Shown: positions 1 to 14,298, numbered from the stretch's first letter. The stretch: 64,000 nucleotides of DNA from an uncultured Agathobacter sp. (GCA_944381555.1 CALWLL010000052.1:1-64000), one strand, 5' to 3'. The notes: generated from the letters alone by a model not told the origin. Numbers and translations are program-made.

Positions 1-176
1 TGCCGAAATATCTGCGTAACGCACTCCATCCAGAGGCTATAGGGGCATAAATCACTATTTTGTCAGCTGAAATATTGAATTTTCAAGGAGCGCAGCCCAT
101 TTCAGGTATGGGAAGTCTTAGTTATTAATCTTCTTTCCGAAATGATTCTTTCTTCCGAACACAATACCATTCCTTC
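1..176. other. Window-edge stretch with no recognisable gene
   Basis: Downstream of hisC. A 16-codon open frame on the plus strand runs in from the left edge and stops at 50; it could be the tail of a neighbouring gene but is too short to identify. No terminator hairpin or RNA gene was recognised. Confidence 0.3.
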
Positions 177-1235
177 TTAAACCATATAGCTTTTCAAAAA
201 ATCTAATAATTTCTGCATCTGCGCTTCTGTTCCGATGGAAATACGCAGATAGTTGCTGATTCTCTCCGGTCTGCTAAAATGTCTGACATAAATATCCTGC
301 TTACGAAGTGCGTTGTATAATTCCTCTGCGCTATAATCCTTATGCGTTACAAATATGAAATTGCTCATGGAATCTCCACATTCAAAGCCAAGGCCACGCA
401 GCTTTTCCTTCGTCCATTCTCTTGTTGCAATAATTTTTTTCCTTGTCATTTCAAAATATTCTTTATCCTTTATAGCTTTTGCACCAAGCTCAATGGTTAA
501 TGCATCCATCGTATATGAATTGAAAGAATATTTTACATCATTTAAATACCTGATTACTTTTTCATTGCTAATGGCAAAACCGATTCTTGAGCCTGCCATA
601 GAGCGGGACTTAGAAAAGGTCTGTACCACGATGATATTATCGTATTTCTCCACAAGCGGTAACGCACTCTCTCCTCCGAAATCGATATATGCCTCATCCA
701 CAACCACAAAAACGTCAGGATTTCCCTGCACAATAGATTCTACCTGTGCGAGCAGCAATAGTTCTCCGGTTGGTGCATTCGGGTTTGGAAAGATGATGCC
801 TCCGCATTCTTTCTGATAATCCGCTGCACGAATACAGAGATTTTCATCTAATGGAATCCTGTTGTATGGAATACGAAGCATGTCTGCCCAAACCTCGTAA
901 AAGGAGTATGTAATGTCCGGGAACAGAATTGGCTTCTCGGAATTAAAAAAGGTCATAAAAATCATGGCAAGTACATCATCTGAGCCAACGCCTGTAAATA
1001 CCTGTTCCTTTTTCACCCCATAATACTCTGCAATAGCGCTATTTAATTTACCTGCCGCAGGGTCCGGATAAAGACGAAGCCTTCCGGCATCAAAAGTCTC
1101 TAATATCTTACGCACACCCGGCGCCGGAGGGTATGGATTCTCATTTGTATTTAGTTTAATCATGTTCTCCCTGTCCGGCTGTTCGCCCGGGACATAAGGA
1201 ACTACTTTTCTGACATATTTTTCCCAATTGCTCAT
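177..1235 (-). CDS. hisC: Histidinol-phosphate aminotransferase
   Basis: A PLP-dependent fold-type I aminotransferase of 352 residues that converts imidazole-acetol phosphate and glutamate to histidinol phosphate in histidine synthesis. Visible motifs are NPNAPTG (about 151-157), the Asp/Tyr pair of VVDEAY (about 178-183) and the PLP-lysine segment TFSKSRSMAGSRIGF with Lys near 209. A C-terminal Arg-containing segment (YLRISIGT) matches the substrate-carboxylate site of the family. The ATG at 1235 is chosen because a GGGAGAGGG ribosome site lies upstream; a TTG two codons earlier is less likely. No other his gene is nearby, so it stands alone, divergent from the MATE gene. HisC-like enzymes can have broader aromatic aminotransferase activity, so the exact substrate is inferred. 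Confidence 0.88.
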   Translation of the reverse strand: MSNWEKYVRKVVPYVPGEQPDRENMIKLNTNENPYPPAPGVRKILETFDAGRLRLYPDPAAGKLNSAIAEYYGVKKEQVFTGVGSDDVLAMIFMTFFNSEKPILFPDITYSFYEVWADMLRIPYNRIPLDENLCIRAADYQKECGGIIFPNPNAPTGELLLLAQVESIVQGNPDVFVVVDEAYIDFGGESALPLVEKYDNIIVVQTFSKSRSMAGSRIGFAISNEKVIRYLNDVKYSFNSYTMDALTIELGAKAIKDKEYFEMTRKKIIATREWTKEKLRGLGFECGDSMSNFIFVTHKDYSAEELYNALRKQDIYVRHFSRPERISNYLRISIGTEAQMQKLLDFLKSYMV

Positions 1236-1359
1236 TTTCAACCCTCTCCCTTACCGCAATTTATCTATTTCTTTACATACTTTCAACTTTAACGCATTTG
1301 TATGGGATTGTCCATAAAAGAATGTATAATAATCATAAAAAGTTTATATATTTTCCCTA

Positions 1360-1387
1360 TTGTATTTTAATGACAGCATGCTAAAAT
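1360..1387 (+). promoter_or_regulatory. Candidate promoter of the MATE gene
   Basis: TTGTAT (1360-1365) and TAAAAT (1382-1387) are separated by 16 bases, about 43 bases before the MATE start codon. The match to the sigma-A consensus is moderate and no operator was recognised. Confidence 0.45.
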
Positions 1388-1430
1388 ATGTTTTCGAAAA
1401 AAATATTCTTTATCATAGAGAGGGATTTTT

Positions 1431-2810
1431 ATGGCTGGAAGTACTACGAAAAACATGACGGAAGGGGCTCCTGCAAAACTCATTCTCGGATTTGCAATTC
1501 CAATGCTTATGGGAATGCTGTTCCAGCAGGTGTATAACTTTGTAGATACCATTATTGTCGGACGATATTTAGGCGTAAACGCACTTGCTGCTGTCGGTTC
1601 TACGGGCAGTATCCATTTCCTCATCATCGGCTTCTGCATTGGTGTATGCAGCGGCTTTTCCTTACCGGTTGCACAGCGTTTTGGTGCAAAGGATTATGAG
1701 GGTCTCCGCAAATATGTGGGCAACTCAGCAGTACTTGCCGCAATCATTGCCGCTGTACTTACGGTGATTACAGCACTTCTTTGCAGAAGCATATTAGAAT
1801 GGATGCAAACTCCCGCAGATATTATTGAGGATGCGTATAATTACATCTTTGTAACCTTCGTAAGCATTCCGGTTATTATGCTGTATAATCTTTTATCCGG
1901 TTACATACGCGCCTTAGGCGACGCCACCACACCTGTTATTTATCTTGTTATTTCGTCCTTTTTAAATATCGGTCTGGACATTTTATTTATTGTGCCTTTT
2001 CAAATGGGCGTTTTCGGTGCCTCTTTGGCAACTGCTCTTTCCCAGTTGATTTCAGGCATCTTATGCCTGATTCATATTATGTTAAAATTTGATTTGCTTC
2101 ATCTAAAAAGAGATGATTGGCGCTTAAATTCACAATATGTACGCGTCATTCTTAATATGGGGCTTCCAATGGGGCTTCAATATTCCATCACGGCTATCGG
2201 CAGTGTAATTTTGCAGTCCTGCGTAAATCCGCTGGGTTCTGTGGCAGTCGCTTCTATGACGGCCTCCGGTAAAATCTCCAGTTTTATGATGTGTCCGCTT
2301 GATGCACTCGGTTCCACAATGGCAACCTACAGCGGTCAGAATGTCGGTGCAGGTAAATTGGAACGGCTTGGCAAAGGATTACGGGCTGCTGTTTTCAGCG
2401 GATGGATTTATTCCGTTATCGCGTTTTTAGCGGCATATTTCTTCGGGGAACATCTCATTCAGATATTCGTAGAAACCGATGATGCTGCCTTAAAAGCCTT
2501 AGTTATCGAACAGGGAAATCTAAACCTTGTGATAGCCTTAGCTTTTTATCCGCTTCTTACATTAGTAAACACTGTCCGTTTTACCATTCAGGGAATGGGT
2601 TTTTCGGGTTTTGCAGTTTTTGCAGGGGTTTCGGAAATGATTGCACGGGCGTTGGTCGGAATCCTGTTGGTACCAATCTTCGGATTCACCGGTGCATGCT
2701 TTGCAGGCCCTGTCGCCTGGCTGTTCGCAGACGCATTCCTGATTCCGGCATACTTTAGCTGCTATCGGAAATTAACCCGCATCATAAACAAAACGCCTGA
2801 TCTGGCATAA
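1431..2810 (+). CDS. MATE family multidrug/cation efflux protein
   Basis: A 459-residue integral membrane protein of the MATE (NorM/DinF-like) family, which uses Na+ or H+ gradients to export cationic drugs and metabolites. The N-terminal half starts with a MATE-type segment (PMLMGMLFQQVYNFVDTIIVGR), and roughly twelve hydrophobic segments cover the whole length with the internal two-fold repeat expected of the family. The length is typical. The ATG at 1431 follows an AGAGAGGG ribosome site by about five bases. It is a single-gene unit between a divergent hisC and a convergent dapL, ending at a strong shared terminator. The substrate cannot be deduced. Confidence 0.88.
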   Translation: MAGSTTKNMTEGAPAKLILGFAIPMLMGMLFQQVYNFVDTIIVGRYLGVNALAAVGSTGSIHFLIIGFCIGVCSGFSLPVAQRFGAKDYEGLRKYVGNSAVLAAIIAAVLTVITALLCRSILEWMQTPADIIEDAYNYIFVTFVSIPVIMLYNLLSGYIRALGDATTPVIYLVISSFLNIGLDILFIVPFQMGVFGASLATALSQLISGILCLIHIMLKFDLLHLKRDDWRLNSQYVRVILNMGLPMGLQYSITAIGSVILQSCVNPLGSVAVASMTASGKISSFMMCPLDALGSTMATYSGQNVGAGKLERLGKGLRAAVFSGWIYSVIAFLAAYFFGEHLIQIFVETDDAALKALVIEQGNLNLVIALAFYPLLTLVNTVRFTIQGMGFSGFAVFAGVSEMIARALVGILLVPIFGFTGACFAGPVAWLFADAFLIPAYFSCYRKLTRIINKTPDLA

Positions 2811-2814
2811 AAAT

Positions 2815-2859
2815 ACGCCCTTAACGCTTGCTGTTATACACAAACGTTACGGGCGTTTT
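2815..2859. terminator. Bidirectional intrinsic terminator between MATE and dapL
   Basis: Arms ACGCCC/GGGCGT and TAACG/CGTTA form an interrupted 11-bp stem with a T-run on the plus side (TTTTC) and an A/T-rich tail on the minus side. It lies between two convergent genes and probably ends both the MATE transcript and the nine-gene purC-dapL transcript. Confidence 0.8.
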
Positions 2860-2876
2860 CTATCATCTTTTGTTCT

Positions 2877-4061
2877 TTATTTTGAAAGCAGCCCAACCAA
2901 CCGCTTTGCAGCTTCTTTGGTATCCTCCGGTGAACCAAAGGTAGAGAAACGGAAATACCCTTCGCCGCAGGTACCAAAGCCTTCTCCCGGCGTTCCAACC
3001 ACCTGGATTTCCTGTAACAGATAGTCAAAAAATTCCCAGCTTCCCATATTATCCGGGCATTTCATCCAGATATACGGTGCATTTTTCCCGCCGCAATACC
3101 AGATTCCAAGCTTATCTAACGCTTCCATCAGACATGCCGCATTCTGTTTATAAATTTTAATGTTATCGTGAATCTGTTTCTGTCCTTCTTCGGTAAAGAT
3201 TGCCGCAGCACCTTTTTGAATAATGTAAGATACACCGTTCGTCTTGGTTGTGCGGTTTCTTACCCACATTTGATTTAAGCTTAATCCATCACGCTCTAAT
3301 TCTTTTGGGATTATTGTATATCCGCATCTTGTGCCTGTAAAACCGGCTGTTTTAGACAAAGAGCAAATCTCAATCGCACATCTATCTGCACCTTCCACTT
3401 CATAAATACTATGCGGAATTGTATCGTCTTCGATAAACGCTTCGTATGCCGCATCAAAGAGAATGATTGCACCTATCCTGTCTGCATAATCCACCCACTC
3501 TTTTAGCCGTTTGTAATCAAATACTGCACCGGTCGGATTGTTTGGAGAACAGATATAAATAACATCTGCGTTTATATTTACATCCGGCATCGGCAAAAAT
3601 CCGTTTTCTTTTCCTGCCGGCATATGGATAATTTTATTTCCAGCGATAATATTTGCATCTACATAAGCCGGATATGCCGGCTCCATGATTAAGACCGTTT
3701 TATCCCTGCCAAACAAATCCAGAATATCGCCTAATTCATCGCTTGCTCCGCTTGAAACAAAGACTTCTTCATCGGAAAGCTCCACATTTCTTTTTTTATA
3801 ATACTTAGCAATGGTTTTTCTTAATGCAGGGTCCCCGCACTCCGGCATATAACCATGAAAGGTATTCTTTTTTGCCTGATCATCTACTGCCTCATGAAGC
3901 GCTCTAATAACCGCATCACAAAGCGGCAGGGAGACATCCCCTATTCCCATACGATAGAGATGGCTGCCCGGATGCTTCTCCAAATACGCCTTTGTTTTCT
4001 GGGAAATATTATAAAATAAATACGACTCCTTTAAGTTTCTATAATTTGTGTTTGGTATCAT
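2877..4061 (-). CDS. dapL: LL-diaminopimelate aminotransferase
   Basis: A 394-residue fold-type I aminotransferase of the DapL family. It makes LL-diaminopimelate directly from tetrahydrodipicolinate and glutamate, a one-step route to lysine and cell-wall DAP that is common in Clostridia. Diagnostic features are the N-terminal NTNYRNLKESYLF, the segment YRMGIGDVSLPL, SPNNPTG (172-178), and the PLP-lysine segment SLSKTAGFTGTRCG with Lys near 237. It is the last gene of the minus-strand purC operon, 12 bases after carB, with its own AGGAGG site. Its place in a nucleotide operon is unusual in function but fits a unit whose members all handle amino-acid nitrogen. Confidence 0.9.
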   Translation of the reverse strand: MIPNTNYRNLKESYLFYNISQKTKAYLEKHPGSHLYRMGIGDVSLPLCDAVIRALHEAVDDQAKKNTFHGYMPECGDPALRKTIAKYYKKRNVELSDEEVFVSSGASDELGDILDLFGRDKTVLIMEPAYPAYVDANIIAGNKIIHMPAGKENGFLPMPDVNINADVIYICSPNNPTGAVFDYKRLKEWVDYADRIGAIILFDAAYEAFIEDDTIPHSIYEVEGADRCAIEICSLSKTAGFTGTRCGYTIIPKELERDGLSLNQMWVRNRTTKTNGVSYIIQKGAAAIFTEEGQKQIHDNIKIYKQNAACLMEALDKLGIWYCGGKNAPYIWMKCPDNMGSWEFFDYLLQEIQVVGTPGEGFGTCGEGYFRFSTFGSPEDTKEAAKRLVGLLSK

Positions 4062-4073
4062 TTTCTAATCCTC

Positions 4074-7000
4074 CTAATCCGTAATCGCTGAAACCCCTAT
4101 GGTGATTTCCTCCAAAACATCTAACAATACCCACACCGTATCTAAAGAGGTAAACATGGTTACGTTATTCTCTATTGCTGTTCTTCTGATTGCCAGCCCA
4201 TCCTCATAATGGATGCCGGATAAAATCGCTCTTGTATTGATTACATAGCTTACATATCCGGTGCGGATTGCTTCTAGGATTTCTGTGCTGTTCTCACTGA
4301 GCTTCTTACGAATACGGGTCCGGATACCATGTGCCTTTAAAAATTCACCGGTTCCGACAGTTGCTTCAATATTAAAGCCCATGTCATAAAATCTTTTTAT
4401 AAGCGGCAAGGCTTCTTCTTTATCCTCGTCTGCAAGTGTAACGACTACCGTTCCGTAATTGTGCATCTTCACACCGGAAGCAAGCAGCGCTTTATACATC
4501 GCGCGGGACAGCTTTTTATCATATCCGATGGCTTCACCTGTGGATTTCATTTCCGGTGAAAGGTATGCGTCCATACCGTTTAACTTTGCAAAAGAAAAGG
4601 CTGGCGCTTTTACATACCATTTCTTTTTCTCCTCAGGGTATATGGTATTTATGCCCTGTGCTTTTAAACTTTCTCCGAGAATTACTTTTGTTGCGATATC
4701 TGCAAGAGAATATCCGGTTGCCTTTGATAAAAACGGCACGGTTCTTGAAGAACGCGGATTTACCTCTATAATGTAGATATTATCTTCTTTATCTACGATA
4801 AACTGAATATTAAACAATCCGATAATCCCGATTCCTATCCCCAGCTTTTTGGCATACTCTAAAATAACTTCCTTTACTTTATCAGAGATGCTGAAACTCG
4901 GATATACGCTGATAGAGTCCCCGGAATGAACGCCGGTTCTTTCCACCAGTTCCATAATTCCCGGAACAAACACGTCCGTTCCATCGCAAACCGCATCAAT
5001 TTCTACTTCCTTGCCACAGATATATTTATCTACCAGCACCGGTTTGTCTTCATCAATCTCAACCGCAGTTTTCAGATAATGACGCAGATGCTCTTCTTTT
5101 GCTACAATCTGCATGGCTCTTCCGCCTAGTACAAAGCTTGGACGTACCAGTACAGGGTAACCAATCTGCGCCGCAGCCTTTACGCCATCCTCAATATTGG
5201 TAACAGCCTGTCCTTTCGGCTGTGGAATATCAAGTTCTGACAGCAGCTTTTCAAAAGCATCTCTGTTTTCCGCTTTTTCAATTGCCGCGCAATCTGTACC
5301 TATGAGCTTCACACCCCTCTCTTCAAGAGGCTTTGCAAGATTGATGGCCGTCTGTCCGCCTAATGATACAATCACTCCGTCCGGTTTTTCCATCTCGATG
5401 ACATTCATAACATCTTCCACACAAAGCGGTTCAAAGTACAGCTTATCTGACGTCGTATAGTCCGTAGATACGGTTTCCGGATTATTGTTGATAATGATGG
5501 CCTCATACCCGGCTTCTTTGATAGTTTTTACCGCATGTACAGTAGAATAATCAAACTCTACCCCCTGACCGATTCGAATCGGACCGGAACCAAGTACAAT
5601 CATCTTCTTTCTGTCTTCTATTACCGATTCATTTTCCTCCTCATAGGTGGAATAAAAATACGGAACATAGCTTTCAAATTCCGAAGCGCAGGTATCAATC
5701 ATCTTATAGACAGGGAAAATACCAGAATCCTTACGCATTTTGAATATGTCTGTTTCCTCCATATTCCAGAATCCCGCGATTGCCTTATCGGAAAATCCAG
5801 TTTTCTTTGCCTGATACAGAACCTCTCTGTCACCCGGATGCAGTTTTACTGCTTCTTCCATATCAATGATTTTTTGCATTTTATCCAGAAAAAAGTTGTC
5901 GATTTTGGTTGCCTCTGCAATAACAGATATCCTGCAGCCTTGGCGCAGTAATTCCGCGATAGCAAAAATACGGTCATCCGTACCGATTTTGATGTATTCT
6001 GTCAGTTTTTCCTTCTCCATCTCTTTAAACTTAGGCATAAACAAATGATTTACTCCGGTTTCAAGAGAACGGATAGCTTTTAACAGACTCTCTTCAAAGG
6101 TTCTGCCGACACTCATTACTTCTCCGGTTGCTTTCATCTGGGTACCCAGTTTTTGATTTGCATCCGTAAATTTATCAAACGGAAAACGCGGTATCTTCGT
6201 TACTACATAATCAAGTGCAGGTTCAAACGATGCCGGTGTATTTACCAGCATAATTTCATCCAATGTCATACCCACACTAATCTTTGCAGACACTCTGGCA
6301 ATCGGGTATCCGCTGGCTTTTGAAGCAAGTGCTGAAGAACGGGAGACTCTTGGATTTACCTCAATCAGATAATATTGAAAGGAATGCGGGTCTAACGCAA
6401 ACTGCACATTGCAGCCGCCTTCTACCTTAAGTGCGCGGATAATTTTCAGTGCGCTGTCCCGCAGCATGTGATACTCCTTATTGGTAAGCGTCTGTGACGG
6501 ACACACCACAATGGAATCTCCCGTATGAATTCCGACCGGATCAAGATTTTCCATGTTACATACTGTAATCGCAGTATCGTTTACATCCCGGATGACTTCG
6601 TATTCAATCTCCTTAAAGCCCTTTATGCTCTTTTCTATCAATACCTGATGCACCGGAGACAATGCCAATGCATTCTTAATGAGTTCCATAAATTCCTGCT
6701 CATTATCCGCAAAACCGCCTCCGGTTCCTCCAAGCGTAAATGCAGGTCTTAAAACTACGGGATAGCCGATTTCTTTTGCAGCATGGATTGCCTCTTCAAC
6801 TGTATTGGCAATCACGGACGGTAAAACAGGTTCTCCCAATTCTTCACAAAGTTCCTTGAACAGTTCACGGTCCTCCGCACGTTCAATGCTTTCACTGCTG
6901 GTTCCAAGCAATTCTACCTGACATTCCTTTAAGACGCCCTTTTTCTCCAACTGCATGGCAAGATTTAATCCTGTCTGGCCTCCGATACCCGGTACAATTG

Positions 7001-7253
7001 CATCCGGACGCTCATGACGTACAATTTTCGCAACATATTCCAACGTCAATGGTTCCATATAGACCTTATCTGCAATTGTGGTATCCGTCATAATGGTAGC
7101 AGGGTTGGAATTGCAGAGAATCACTTCATATCCTTCTTCCCGCAATGCAAGGCATGCCTGTGTTCCCGCATAATCAAATTCTGCCGCCTGGCCAATGACA
7201 ATCGGTCCGGAACCAATGACAAGTATTTTCTTTATATCAGTTCTTTTTGCCAT
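4074..7253 (-). CDS. carB: Carbamoyl-phosphate synthase large subunit
   Basis: A full-length 1059-residue CarB that makes carbamoyl phosphate from bicarbonate, ATP and ammonia channelled from CarA, for pyrimidine and arginine synthesis. The duplicated ATP-grasp architecture is visible. The N-half begins [26 protein letters not shown] and the C-half begins about residue 553 with the parallel [22 protein letters not shown]. Each half carries an [20 protein letters not shown]-type metal-binding segment. An MGS-like allosteric domain follows after about 940. It overlaps the end of carA by 17 bases, implying translational coupling, and is followed by dapL after 12 bases. Only one carAB pair is in the window, so whether it serves arginine or pyrimidine synthesis is not decided here. 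Confidence 0.96.
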   Translation of the reverse strand: MAKRTDIKKILVIGSGPIVIGQAAEFDYAGTQACLALREEGYEVILCNSNPATIMTDTTIADKVYMEPLTLEYVAKIVRHERPDAIVPGIGGQTGLNLAMQLEKKGVLKECQVELLGTSSESIERAEDRELFKELCEELGEPVLPSVIANTVEEAIHAAKEIGYPVVLRPAFTLGGTGGGFADNEQEFMELIKNALALSPVHQVLIEKSIKGFKEIEYEVIRDVNDTAITVCNMENLDPVGIHTGDSIVVCPSQTLTNKEYHMLRDSALKIIRALKVEGGCNVQFALDPHSFQYYLIEVNPRVSRSSALASKASGYPIARVSAKISVGMTLDEIMLVNTPASFEPALDYVVTKIPRFPFDKFTDANQKLGTQMKATGEVMSVGRTFEESLLKAIRSLETGVNHLFMPKFKEMEKEKLTEYIKIGTDDRIFAIAELLRQGCRISVIAEATKIDNFFLDKMQKIIDMEEAVKLHPGDREVLYQAKKTGFSDKAIAGFWNMEETDIFKMRKDSGIFPVYKMIDTCASEFESYVPYFYSTYEEENESVIEDRKKMIVLGSGPIRIGQGVEFDYSTVHAVKTIKEAGYEAIIINNNPETVSTDYTTSDKLYFEPLCVEDVMNVIEMEKPDGVIVSLGGQTAINLAKPLEERGVKLIGTDCAAIEKAENRDAFEKLLSELDIPQPKGQAVTNIEDGVKAAAQIGYPVLVRPSFVLGGRAMQIVAKEEHLRHYLKTAVEIDEDKPVLVDKYICGKEVEIDAVCDGTDVFVPGIMELVERTGVHSGDSISVYPSFSISDKVKEVILEYAKKLGIGIGIIGLFNIQFIVDKEDNIYIIEVNPRSSRTVPFLSKATGYSLADIATKVILGESLKAQGINTIYPEEKKKWYVKAPAFSFAKLNGMDAYLSPEMKSTGEAIGYDKKLSRAMYKALLASGVKMHNYGTVVVTLADEDKEEALPLIKRFYDMGFNIEATVGTGEFLKAHGIRTRIRKKLSENSTEILEAIRTGYVSYVINTRAILSGIHYEDGLAIRRTAIENNVTMFTSLDTVWVLLDVLEEITIGVSAITD

Positions 7254-8337
7254 CTCTTGTTCCCTCCATCATTTCCATAAATTGGTCAAACAGATACATA
7301 CTGTCCTGTGGTCCGGGCGCGCTTTCCGGGTGGTATTGTACGCAAAAGACCTTATCCTTCTTACATGCAACACCTTCTACAGTAGAATCCAGCAGATTCC
7401 TATGTGTTACTTCAAGCCCTGTATTTTCGAGACTTTTTTCATCTACTGCATAAGAATGATTCTGCGAAGTGATTTCAATTTTACCGGTTAAGAGATTTTT
7501 TACCGGATGGTTTCCGCCCCTGTGACCAAACTTCAATTTATAGGTCTTCGCACCATATGCCAGTGAAATAATCTGATGCCCTAAGCAAATGCCGAATATC
7601 GGATATTTTCCTCTCAGATTTCTAACCAGCCTGATTACCGTTTCCACATCTGTCGGGTCTCCCGGTCCATTTGACAAGAAAATTCCGTCAGGCTTTATGC
7701 GTTCTACCTCTTCTTGGGATACGTTCCAAGGCAATACCGTTACATGACATCCCTTCTGATTCAGGCAGCGGATAATATTCTGTTTCATTCCGCAATCGAT
7801 TGCTGCTACATGATATCCTGCATCCGGGATAAAATATTCCTGCACGTTCTTCCTGCTGACCTTAGATACCGCATCTTTTGGCATCTCATACGCATGAAGT
7901 CTTTTTAGTCCTTCCTGAAGCGGCGTATCTGCCGAAGTGATAAGAACCTTGCGGCTTCCCAAATCCCTTATGGAGCGAATGAGCTTTCTCGTATCAATCC
8001 CGTAAATTCCCGGGATATGGTATTTTTCCATAATTTCCGCTAACGTATGCCTGCTGCGGAAATTGGATGGCTTGTCGTTATAATCTCTTACTGCCAGCCC
8101 TCCGATCGTAGGTATTGCAGTTTCAAAATCATCTTCTGCAATGCCATAATTCCCAATTAACGGATACGCCATTACGACTGTCTGGTAAGTATAAGATGGG
8201 TCGGAAATAATTTCCTGATATCCTACGGGCGATGTATTGAATACGATTTCTGTTATCCCATCTTCCATGCAGCCAAATCCATACCCATAGTACTCACTTC
8301 CATCTTCCAAAATCAGTTTTCTGTTGAATTTATTCAT
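7237..8337 (-). CDS. carA: Carbamoyl-phosphate synthase small subunit
   Basis: A 366-residue glutaminase subunit that releases ammonia from glutamine for CarB. The N-terminal CPSase-small domain (about 1-150) includes the [21 protein letters not shown] segment. The class I amidotransferase domain has the nucleophile Cys in [14 protein letters not shown] and the His/Glu pair in [11 protein letters not shown]. The ribosome site AAAGAGGG lies before the ATG at 8337. It lies 21 bases after purF and overlaps carB. It is one of four glutamine amidotransferases in this operon (guaA, pyrG, purF, carA). Confidence 0.96.
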   Translation of the reverse strand: MNKFNRKLILEDGSEYYGYGFGCMEDGITEIVFNTSPVGYQEIISDPSYTYQTVVMAYPLIGNYGIAEDDFETAIPTIGGLAVRDYNDKPSNFRSRHTLAEIMEKYHIPGIYGIDTRKLIRSIRDLGSRKVLITSADTPLQEGLKRLHAYEMPKDAVSKVSRKNVQEYFIPDAGYHVAAIDCGMKQNIIRCLNQKGCHVTVLPWNVSQEEVERIKPDGIFLSNGPGDPTDVETVIRLVRNLRGKYPIFGICLGHQIISLAYGAKTYKLKFGHRGGNHPVKNLLTGKIEITSQNHSYAVDEKSLENTGLEVTHRNLLDSTVEGVACKKDKVFCVQYHPESAPGPQDSMYLFDQFMEMMEGTRDGKKN

Positions 8338-8358
8338 AATACTTATTCCCTCTTTGCA

Positions 8359-9777
8359 TTAGACTCTCTCAGATAGCTTTCCTTCAAACCGATCTTTCCG
8401 AAGATCCTTCGGTATACTGGTTGGATACTCTCCATTAAAACATGCGGCACAATAATCTTTACTGCCTGCTAGTTTTTCCAAGCTTTCAATCGGCAGATAC
8501 CCTAAGGTATCCACACCGATAATCTGGGCGATTTCTTTCATACTGTGATGGCATGCAATCAAATTTTCCTCTGAGTCAATATCTGTTCCATAATAACATG
8601 GATGTAAAAACGGCGGGGCGGATATTCTCATGTGGATTTCCCTCGCCCCTGCATCCCGCAGGAGTTTTACAATGCGTTTGCTGGTTGTTCCCCTGACAAT
8701 TGAATCGTCTATCAGTACAACCCGCTTTTTCTCTATCACATCCTTCACCGGACTAAGCTTAATCCTTACCTGATCCAACCGCTCGTTTTGTCCCGGAGAA
8801 ATAAATGTTCTGCCTATATATTTGTTCTTAATCAATCCTATTCCATATGGAATCCCCGAGACTCTCGAAAATCCCAAAGCGGCTTCTAAACCGCTATCCG
8901 GTACGCCAATTACAATATCCGCATCTGCCGGATAACTTTTTGCCAGAAGCTCTCCTGCCCGCATCCGGGATTCCGAGACCCCTATCCCGTCAATGACCGA
9001 ATCCGGTCTTGCAAAATAAATATATTCAAAAATACAGGTCCTTCTCTTCTGCCTGCCGCAATGTTCTTTTCTTGATGCGACTCCCTTCTCGCTGAATACC
9101 AGAATTTCTCCCGGCAGCACATCCCTTATAAACACTGCGCCTACCGCAGATATAGCACAGCTTTCGGACGCAATTACATACGTTCCGTCCGGCATCTGTC
9201 CATAGCAAAGCGGTCGAAACCCATACGGGTCCCTCGCCGCAATCATCTTTGTGGAGGACATAAGAATGAGGGAATACGCACCTTCTATCGAGTTCATCGC
9301 ACGGCTTACCGCTTCTTCAATGCTTGGCGTCACAAGTCTTTCTCTGGTAACGACATAAGCAATGGTTTCTGTGTCGCTTGTCGTATGGAAAATAGCCCCC
9401 GACAGTTCTAAGCTGTCACGAAGCTGCAATGCATTACTTAAATTTCCATTGTGCGCGACTGCCATTTTCCCTTTCTGATGATTGACTTCAATGGGCTGGC
9501 AGTTATTTCTTGTCGTTCCTCCGGTGGTTCCATATCTGACATGTCCCACTGCCATATTTCCTTCTGACAAATGGGATAATGTGTCTTTGGAGAATACCTC
9601 GCTTACAAGTCCTAAGTCTTTATAGGAGGAAAATGCACCATCATCATTAACGACAATACCGCAGCTTTCCTGTCCTCTATGCTGCAGGGCATATAGTCCG
9701 TAATACACAATGCCCGCAACATTTTCTCTTTTTGTACTCATCACTCCGAATACACCACATTCTTCATGAACAGCCAT
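8359..9777 (-). CDS. purF: Amidophosphoribosyltransferase (PRPP amidotransferase)
   Basis: A 472-residue enzyme for the first committed step of purine synthesis, PRPP + glutamine to phosphoribosylamine. The N-terminal sequence MAVHEECGVFG shows a short propeptide whose removal would expose Cys7 as the N-terminal nucleophile of this class II amidotransferase. The PRPP-binding loop is VVLIDDSIVRGTTSKRIV. Cysteines near the middle (EHCGRQ, RRTCIFEYIYF) and the C-terminus (YCAACF) are placed as in the Bacillus-type enzyme, which carries a [4Fe-4S] cluster; the cluster is inferred. The AGGAGG site precedes the ATG at 9777, and the gene is 42 bases after pyrG. Confidence 0.95.
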   Translation of the reverse strand: MAVHEECGVFGVMSTKRENVAGIVYYGLYALQHRGQESCGIVVNDDGAFSSYKDLGLVSEVFSKDTLSHLSEGNMAVGHVRYGTTGGTTRNNCQPIEVNHQKGKMAVAHNGNLSNALQLRDSLELSGAIFHTTSDTETIAYVVTRERLVTPSIEEAVSRAMNSIEGAYSLILMSSTKMIAARDPYGFRPLCYGQMPDGTYVIASESCAISAVGAVFIRDVLPGEILVFSEKGVASRKEHCGRQKRRTCIFEYIYFARPDSVIDGIGVSESRMRAGELLAKSYPADADIVIGVPDSGLEAALGFSRVSGIPYGIGLIKNKYIGRTFISPGQNERLDQVRIKLSPVKDVIEKKRVVLIDDSIVRGTTSKRIVKLLRDAGAREIHMRISAPPFLHPCYYGTDIDSEENLIACHHSMKEIAQIIGVDTLGYLPIESLEKLAGSKDYCAACFNGEYPTSIPKDLRKDRFEGKLSERV

Positions 9778-9819
9778 GAACGTAATTCCTCCTATACTCC
9801 TATAATCATGTCCGCAGAG

Positions 9820-12980
<3,161 letters not shown>

Positions 12981-12992
12981 GTTTTTCCTCTC

Positions 12993-14270
12993 TTAAAACA
13001 TTGTGATGTATGCATCACGTTCCGCTCCTACAGATACATATTTAATTGGACATTCAATAACTTTTTCGATATAACGGATATATTCTAATGCTTCTTTTGG
13101 AAGGTCTTCCATAGTCCGGCATCCGCTGATGTCACAATGAAAGCCCGGTAAATATTCATAAACCGGTTTCGCTTCATTTAACTCCACGATTCCGGAAGGG
13201 AACGTATCTACTCTCTGTCCGTTTATCTCATAGGCTACACATACCGGAATTTTATCCATATAGGAAAGCACATCCAGTTTTGTAAGCGCCACATATGTGC
13301 AGCCCTGCATTTTTGCGCCGTATTTTGAAGCCACCACATCAAAACCGCCCACTCTTCTCGGTCTTCCGGTAGCCGCACCGTACTCTCCGCCTGCTGCACG
13401 AAGTTCTTCTGCTTCCGCACCAAACATCTCGCAGGTAAATGGTCCTTCCCCCACACAACTGGAGTATGCTTTCATAATTCCTATGTTCTCATCTAACTTT
13501 GCAAAAGGTACGCCTGCCCCGATTGGCGCGTAAGCAGCTAATGTCGTTGACGCAGAAGTATACGGATAAATTCCAAAATCAATATCTCTAAGTGCGCCAA
13601 GCTGTGCCTCAAACATAATGGACTTTCCTTCTGCAATTGCATTTCCCAGATACTCGGTTGTGTCACAGATAAACGGAACAAAGAACTCTCCATATTTTTT
13701 CAGCCATTCAAGCATTTCCTCTGTTTCTACAGGAGCATGTGCATATCCTTTTTCTACTGTGAGATTTTTCCACTCAATAAGGTCTTTTAATCTGTCCTCC
13801 AGACATTCCATATGCAGTAAATCGCCTAAACGCAGCGCCTTTTTCATATACTTATCCGCATATACCGGGGATATCCCTCTACGGGTAGAACCGAATTTCT
13901 TATCCAGAAGCCTGTCTTCTTCCAGACAATCCATAAGCTTATGATACGGCATACAGATAGTTGCCCTGTCACTGAGTTTTAAATGCTCCGGTGTTACTTT
14001 CACGCCCTTTTCTTCCAGTTTTTCTACTTCCCCGTATAGATGTTCTAAATCAATCACAACCCCCGGTCCTAAGATGTTTACGGTATTTTCTCTGCATATT
14101 CCGGAAGGCATCAGGTTCATAACGAACTTACCTTTCTCATTGATTACGGTATGTCCCGCATTATTACCGCCCTGATAACGGACTACAATATCATAATTTT
14201 CACTGAGAAGGTCAACCATACGGCCTTTTCCTTCATCTCCCCAGTTTGTTCCAACAATAGATGTAAGCAT
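12993..14270 (-). CDS. purA: Adenylosuccinate synthetase
   Basis: A 425-residue enzyme condensing IMP and aspartate with GTP to adenylosuccinate. The P-loop region reads GTNWGDEGKGR, a slight variant of the usual QWGDEGKGK with Asn and Arg substitutions. RYQGGNNAGHT and the IMP-loop segment FGSTRRGISPVYADK follow. The start is placed at the ATG at 14270 (MLTSIVGTNWG): it gives the normal family N-terminus and avoids an unrelated 23-residue extension that would run into the end of purB. A GGAAGG ribosome site precedes it. It is 28 bases after purB, so AMP-branch steps are adjacent. Confidence 0.93.
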   Translation of the reverse strand: MLTSIVGTNWGDEGKGRMVDLLSENYDIVVRYQGGNNAGHTVINEKGKFVMNLMPSGICRENTVNILGPGVVIDLEHLYGEVEKLEEKGVKVTPEHLKLSDRATICMPYHKLMDCLEEDRLLDKKFGSTRRGISPVYADKYMKKALRLGDLLHMECLEDRLKDLIEWKNLTVEKGYAHAPVETEEMLEWLKKYGEFFVPFICDTTEYLGNAIAEGKSIMFEAQLGALRDIDFGIYPYTSASTTLAAYAPIGAGVPFAKLDENIGIMKAYSSCVGEGPFTCEMFGAEAEELRAAGGEYGAATGRPRRVGGFDVVASKYGAKMQGCTYVALTKLDVLSYMDKIPVCVAYEINGQRVDTFPSGIVELNEAKPVYEYLPGFHCDISGCRTMEDLPKEALEYIRYIEKVIECPIKYVSVGAERDAYITMF

Positions 14271-14298
14271 ACTAATTCTTTTCCTTCCTTTTATATAT

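Noticed and set aside
3-50. The 3' end of a plus-strand gene at the left edge
   Set aside because: Sixteen codons without a recognisable ending cannot be told from chance.
355-816. A 153-codon plus-strand frame antisense to hisC
   Set aside because: It lies wholly opposite a clear aminotransferase gene, has no ribosome site and gives a low-complexity protein.
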